Of a DNA stretch of 64,000 nucleotides, positions 61,380 through 64,000 are shown one piece after another. Under the pieces are notes generated by a model. The model searched no databases, was not told where the DNA came from, and saw nothing but the letters and a program-made list of their open reading frames with translations. The DNA comes from Casuarina equisetifolia. Its lineage: Eukaryota > Streptophyta > Magnoliopsida > Fagales > Casuarinaceae. The number at the start of each line of letters is the position of its first letter. The first letter of the stretch is position 1. The translations under genes were made by a program, and so were the position numbers. The stretch covers positions 23,015,491-23,079,490 of the forward strand of contig CM052361.1 of the NCBI GenBank assembly GCA_028551475.1, written 5' to 3'.

Positions 61380-63840
61380 ATGCCTCACAAGGTACTGGAA
61401 GAATGGAACACGCGAGTATACCAAGTAGGAAATTTACGCAATTGATGAAACGAAGGAGAAAGATTTCTGGTCCAATGGCTCATTAGAGAATGTTGAGAGT
61501 GCCAATCCCACGTCGAAGCAGAGACCCAACACTTTGTGCCTCATAAGACGTGGGCTATCATCTACCTCTACTCATGAGTTTTGTAAGATTGGACCCATTC
61601 TTACATGGTATTAGAGTCAAGTTTCTTTGTTACTTACTAATAACGGACTGGGCCCTCTTCTCTATACTAGAAACCCAAAAACGTGGGACTGCATGGGGTT
61701 ATTGAGAGTGCCGGTGCTAATTCGAAATGGTGACCCAATACCCTTGTAAGGCATGGGCTACCTCCTACCACCACTCATGAGTGGACCACCCATTCTTGTA
61801 TCTCAGTCATAGTGCATCTAGGCGCTCTTCCAAAGTTCATTGTTGAAATGCAGTTGGTTGGATGGTTTGCATAAAATTTGATTGGTACACTGGCCCAAGA
61901 GATCTTAGTCGTTCGAAGTTCCCCATAACTAGCTGTCATCAGATGGGTGGTAGTGCCATTAGTGAAATTCTCCTTTTTCACTAAGGAATGTATTGTATGC
62001 ATGTTTAAGCCCTCGTAAAGTTCTAGTGTACATTTACCCATTCTGCAAAATACTTTGCAATATTAGCACAATTTATCTATATACCAATGAAAGAATTAGA
62101 TTTAGATAAGCAACTTATAACCACTTTGCCAACAGTAATCCAATATACGAAAGCTGGAAAAATGGAAGAGCGTAAAACCACAACTTAGCACTATCCTACC
62201 AAAAATGAAATCTCAAAACTACAATTGAACTCATGGCAAAGCAAAATAAACTGCCAAGAAAACCTATGTACATCTAAGGACTTTTTGCCCTTTACTTAAA
62301 GCACCCAAATGTACCGCAATAAGAGACAGCAGGAGGTAAGTTGATAAGATCAAGAAAATTAGTCAAAATTAGGGAAGCAAGTTGAGATCATTCTAGCTGA
62401 ACATGGCTAATTCATTTGTGAAGAGCGGTGGCACCTGCTTATAGTCTAGCAACATGAAAACGAGATATTTTAGATAGGTGCTTTTCTAACTTCTGCAATC
62501 TAAACTGAGGCTGGTTAAAAACGGTAAGAAGCATATGAGGTAACATGAAGGCTGCAAAGCTCATTAACAAAATGAAAATTTAAACAAAAAACAAGCTCTT
62601 TAGAAGCACAACATTTAGCCGGTCTTCTGTGAGAGCTTTTGTAGAAGCTTCATCTCTAATAAATTGCGGAGACTTTCAAAAGCTACATTTCACAAACAAC
62701 AAATATGAAAATACTGCACCTAACACTGGGAACTGACTAATTAGCCTCTGCCTGGGCACATCAGTACCGTAAATGTCAAACTACGTTTACTTGATTAAAC
62801 TGCCAATTTTCTTACCTATTACCTAGGGGTCAGATTTGTGCATGGACATAGTACAGACTAACTAGAACAAAAACCATAGCAACTTTGATTCCTCTTTCCC
62901 CCGGAGACACGTTAATCTTACATATCTAAAGCATTTCAAAGCTCATCTATCAATTTCGAATCTGATGAAATATTGAGTCTCACGAGTACTGCATTATTGC
63001 TCTCAGAGACATCTAAGCATGGTTGTTAAGGCATAATAATCAAAAAGCAACATGTTTGGCCATTTGGATTTTGTTAAATTGGTTAACCGATGTTTGGTGG
63101 GGTTTTTATCAGAACGGAGATTTCACTATTATGGAATCACCGACTTAACCATATGTATTAGTTGCACATTGCCTTGGGCTAAGTGCGTCTATTTTCGCTA
63201 CCATTCTCAGAGAGATCCTCAAGATTTTGCAGGTAACTGAAGCTAAACATCCTTAGTAGTTTTTTCTACGTAAATATTCGTGACTAAACTCCAACGTGAT
63301 AGAACTGGAAACTCCAAACATTTCACATTCACTTTTTCATTCCGAGACGCATTCCAAATAATATTCCTCAAAAATCAATATATGCAACAACAGATAGGCA
63401 AAACAGAGCCTAAAGTCTTCACGCATTTGTTCAGAATTCAAAATTACCCAAATAAAGTCATCTGAATTTATGGAGCCAACTCCCATCTCAACCATGGACA
63501 GAGCAAAACAGAAACTTTAATGGATGAAGTGCGTAATTCAGCAACTTACCTCTTATACACATCAGAATGATTCTTCAGAGCAAGTTTTCGATAAGCCCTA
63601 TTGATTTCGTCCAGAGTTGCAGAAGGAGACACCCCCAAAACCTCAGAAGGAGACTCTCTGCGACTCGCTTTCAGAGGAGTAACACTACTTCTTCTTGCCT
63701 TCAGCTTGCAACTCCACAAGCTGCAGAAGGGTATCGAAGATTTGGTTTCATTTTGCAAAGAGACAAGCAAATGGTGAGGAAGATACCTGAAGCAAAGGTA
63801 AGAGAGTCAGGGAAGGATGGCGTGCTGTGTCACAGGCAGA
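61380..63840 (-). pseudogene. J6: J-domain pseudogene lacking exons 3 to 5
   Basis: Exon 1 (~63551-63840) reads [20 protein letters not shown], but the HPD is NHSDV, the last codons before the splice site lost one G (TATAAGAGGTAA instead of AATAAGGAGGTAA), and the ATG start is gone. Exon 2 is partial, with TAG at 62023-62025. At about 61392 (CACAAGG) 3'-flank DNA joins intron 2, so exons 3-5 are deleted. A TRIM-like element sits in the remaining intron at 61491-61800. Confidence 0.87.
61491..61800 (+). mobile_element. TRIM-like miniature LTR element inside J6
   Basis: Two direct repeats, 61491-61605 (115 bp) and 61700-61800 (about 101 bp), start TGTTGAGAGTGCC and TATTGAGAGTGCC and both end CCATTCTT(A/G)(C/T)A. 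TGGTATTAGAGTCA directly follows the first repeat, a near match to the initiator-Met primer-binding site TGGTATCAGAGCC. A purine stretch, GCATGGGG, precedes the second repeat. The internal part is about 94 bp, with no coding capacity. This is the structure of a terminal-repeat retrotransposon in miniature. Flanking duplications are not clear (GAGAA and TCTCA). Confidence 0.78.
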
Positions 63841-64000
63841 GCCACTACCTGCACGTTGGTGAAATAATCTCTGAATCTTCTTATGTCATGAAGATTCTGC
63901 AAGATTCTCCGCCACCAAGCACGTTCCTTCGCCATTGGCCCGGTTCTTCTTGATGAGTATAGATCACAACCCTCGACGGTCAGAAATGGTTGTCGGATAA
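63841..64000 (-). other. Upstream region of J6, running off the window
   Basis: Matches the J upstream region of the other units (CGTTCCTTCGCC, GGCCCGGTTCTTCTTGATG, ATGGTTGTCGGATA). The array therefore probably continues past the window edge. Confidence 0.6.

Noticed and set aside
1..64000. CRISPR arrays, operons and bacterial-type features
   Set aside because: None is seen. The regular repeats present are LRR modules, microsatellites or duplicated units of a plant nuclear locus.

Overview
This window is nuclear DNA of a flowering plant, almost certainly a woody eudicot. Grapevine (Vitis) is my guess from the gene mix and repeats, but I cannot prove it without a search. The signs are GT-AG introns, a plastid protein-import channel gene, an L-type lectin receptor kinase, Cf-9/Ve1-type receptor-like proteins (RLPs), a Ty1/copia element with its LTRs, and an L1-type LINE with a poly(A) tail.

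Layout. From 1 to 17 kb there are three ordinary single-copy genes. They are an intronless L-type lectin receptor kinase (1666-3684, minus), a four-exon LTI65/RD29-type stress protein (9420-11208, minus) and a seven-exon TOC75 import channel (12815-16529, plus). A gene-poor, AT-rich stretch between 4 and 9.4 kb holds a decayed second copy of the kinase promoter.

From 17 kb to the end is a tandem array, all on the minus strand. Its composite unit is a plastid-type J-domain (DnaJ-like) gene followed, in plus coordinates, by an RLP gene. The J copies end near 20.3, 32.4, 43.6, (49.7), 53.5 and 63.8 kb. Only the first (17055-20299, five exons, 280 aa) is intact. RLP copies or fragments lie at 21.0-24.1, 33.2-36.3, 38.3-39.9, 44.4-47.6, 50.3-51.0, 54.3-56.7 and 58.9-60.4 kb. 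Only the one at 54250-56697 (815 aa) has an open frame. Four of the J pseudogenes share one nonsense codon, so the unit went on duplicating after its J gene had died.

Mobile DNA sits between the units. There is an internally deleted copia element with 247-bp LTRs (24875-28338), a 741-bp solo LTR with its target duplication (37293-38033), a 5'-truncated LINE (57369-58575) and a miniature TRIM-like LTR pair inside a J pseudogene (61491-61800).

How the genes relate. TOC75 and the intact J gene are convergent neighbours, and both products probably act in plastids, but nothing in the sequence shows co-regulation. The lectin kinase and the RLP are cell-surface receptors of immune-type families. 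The array looks like a birth-and-death resistance-gene locus that has carried a housekeeping J gene along as a passenger.
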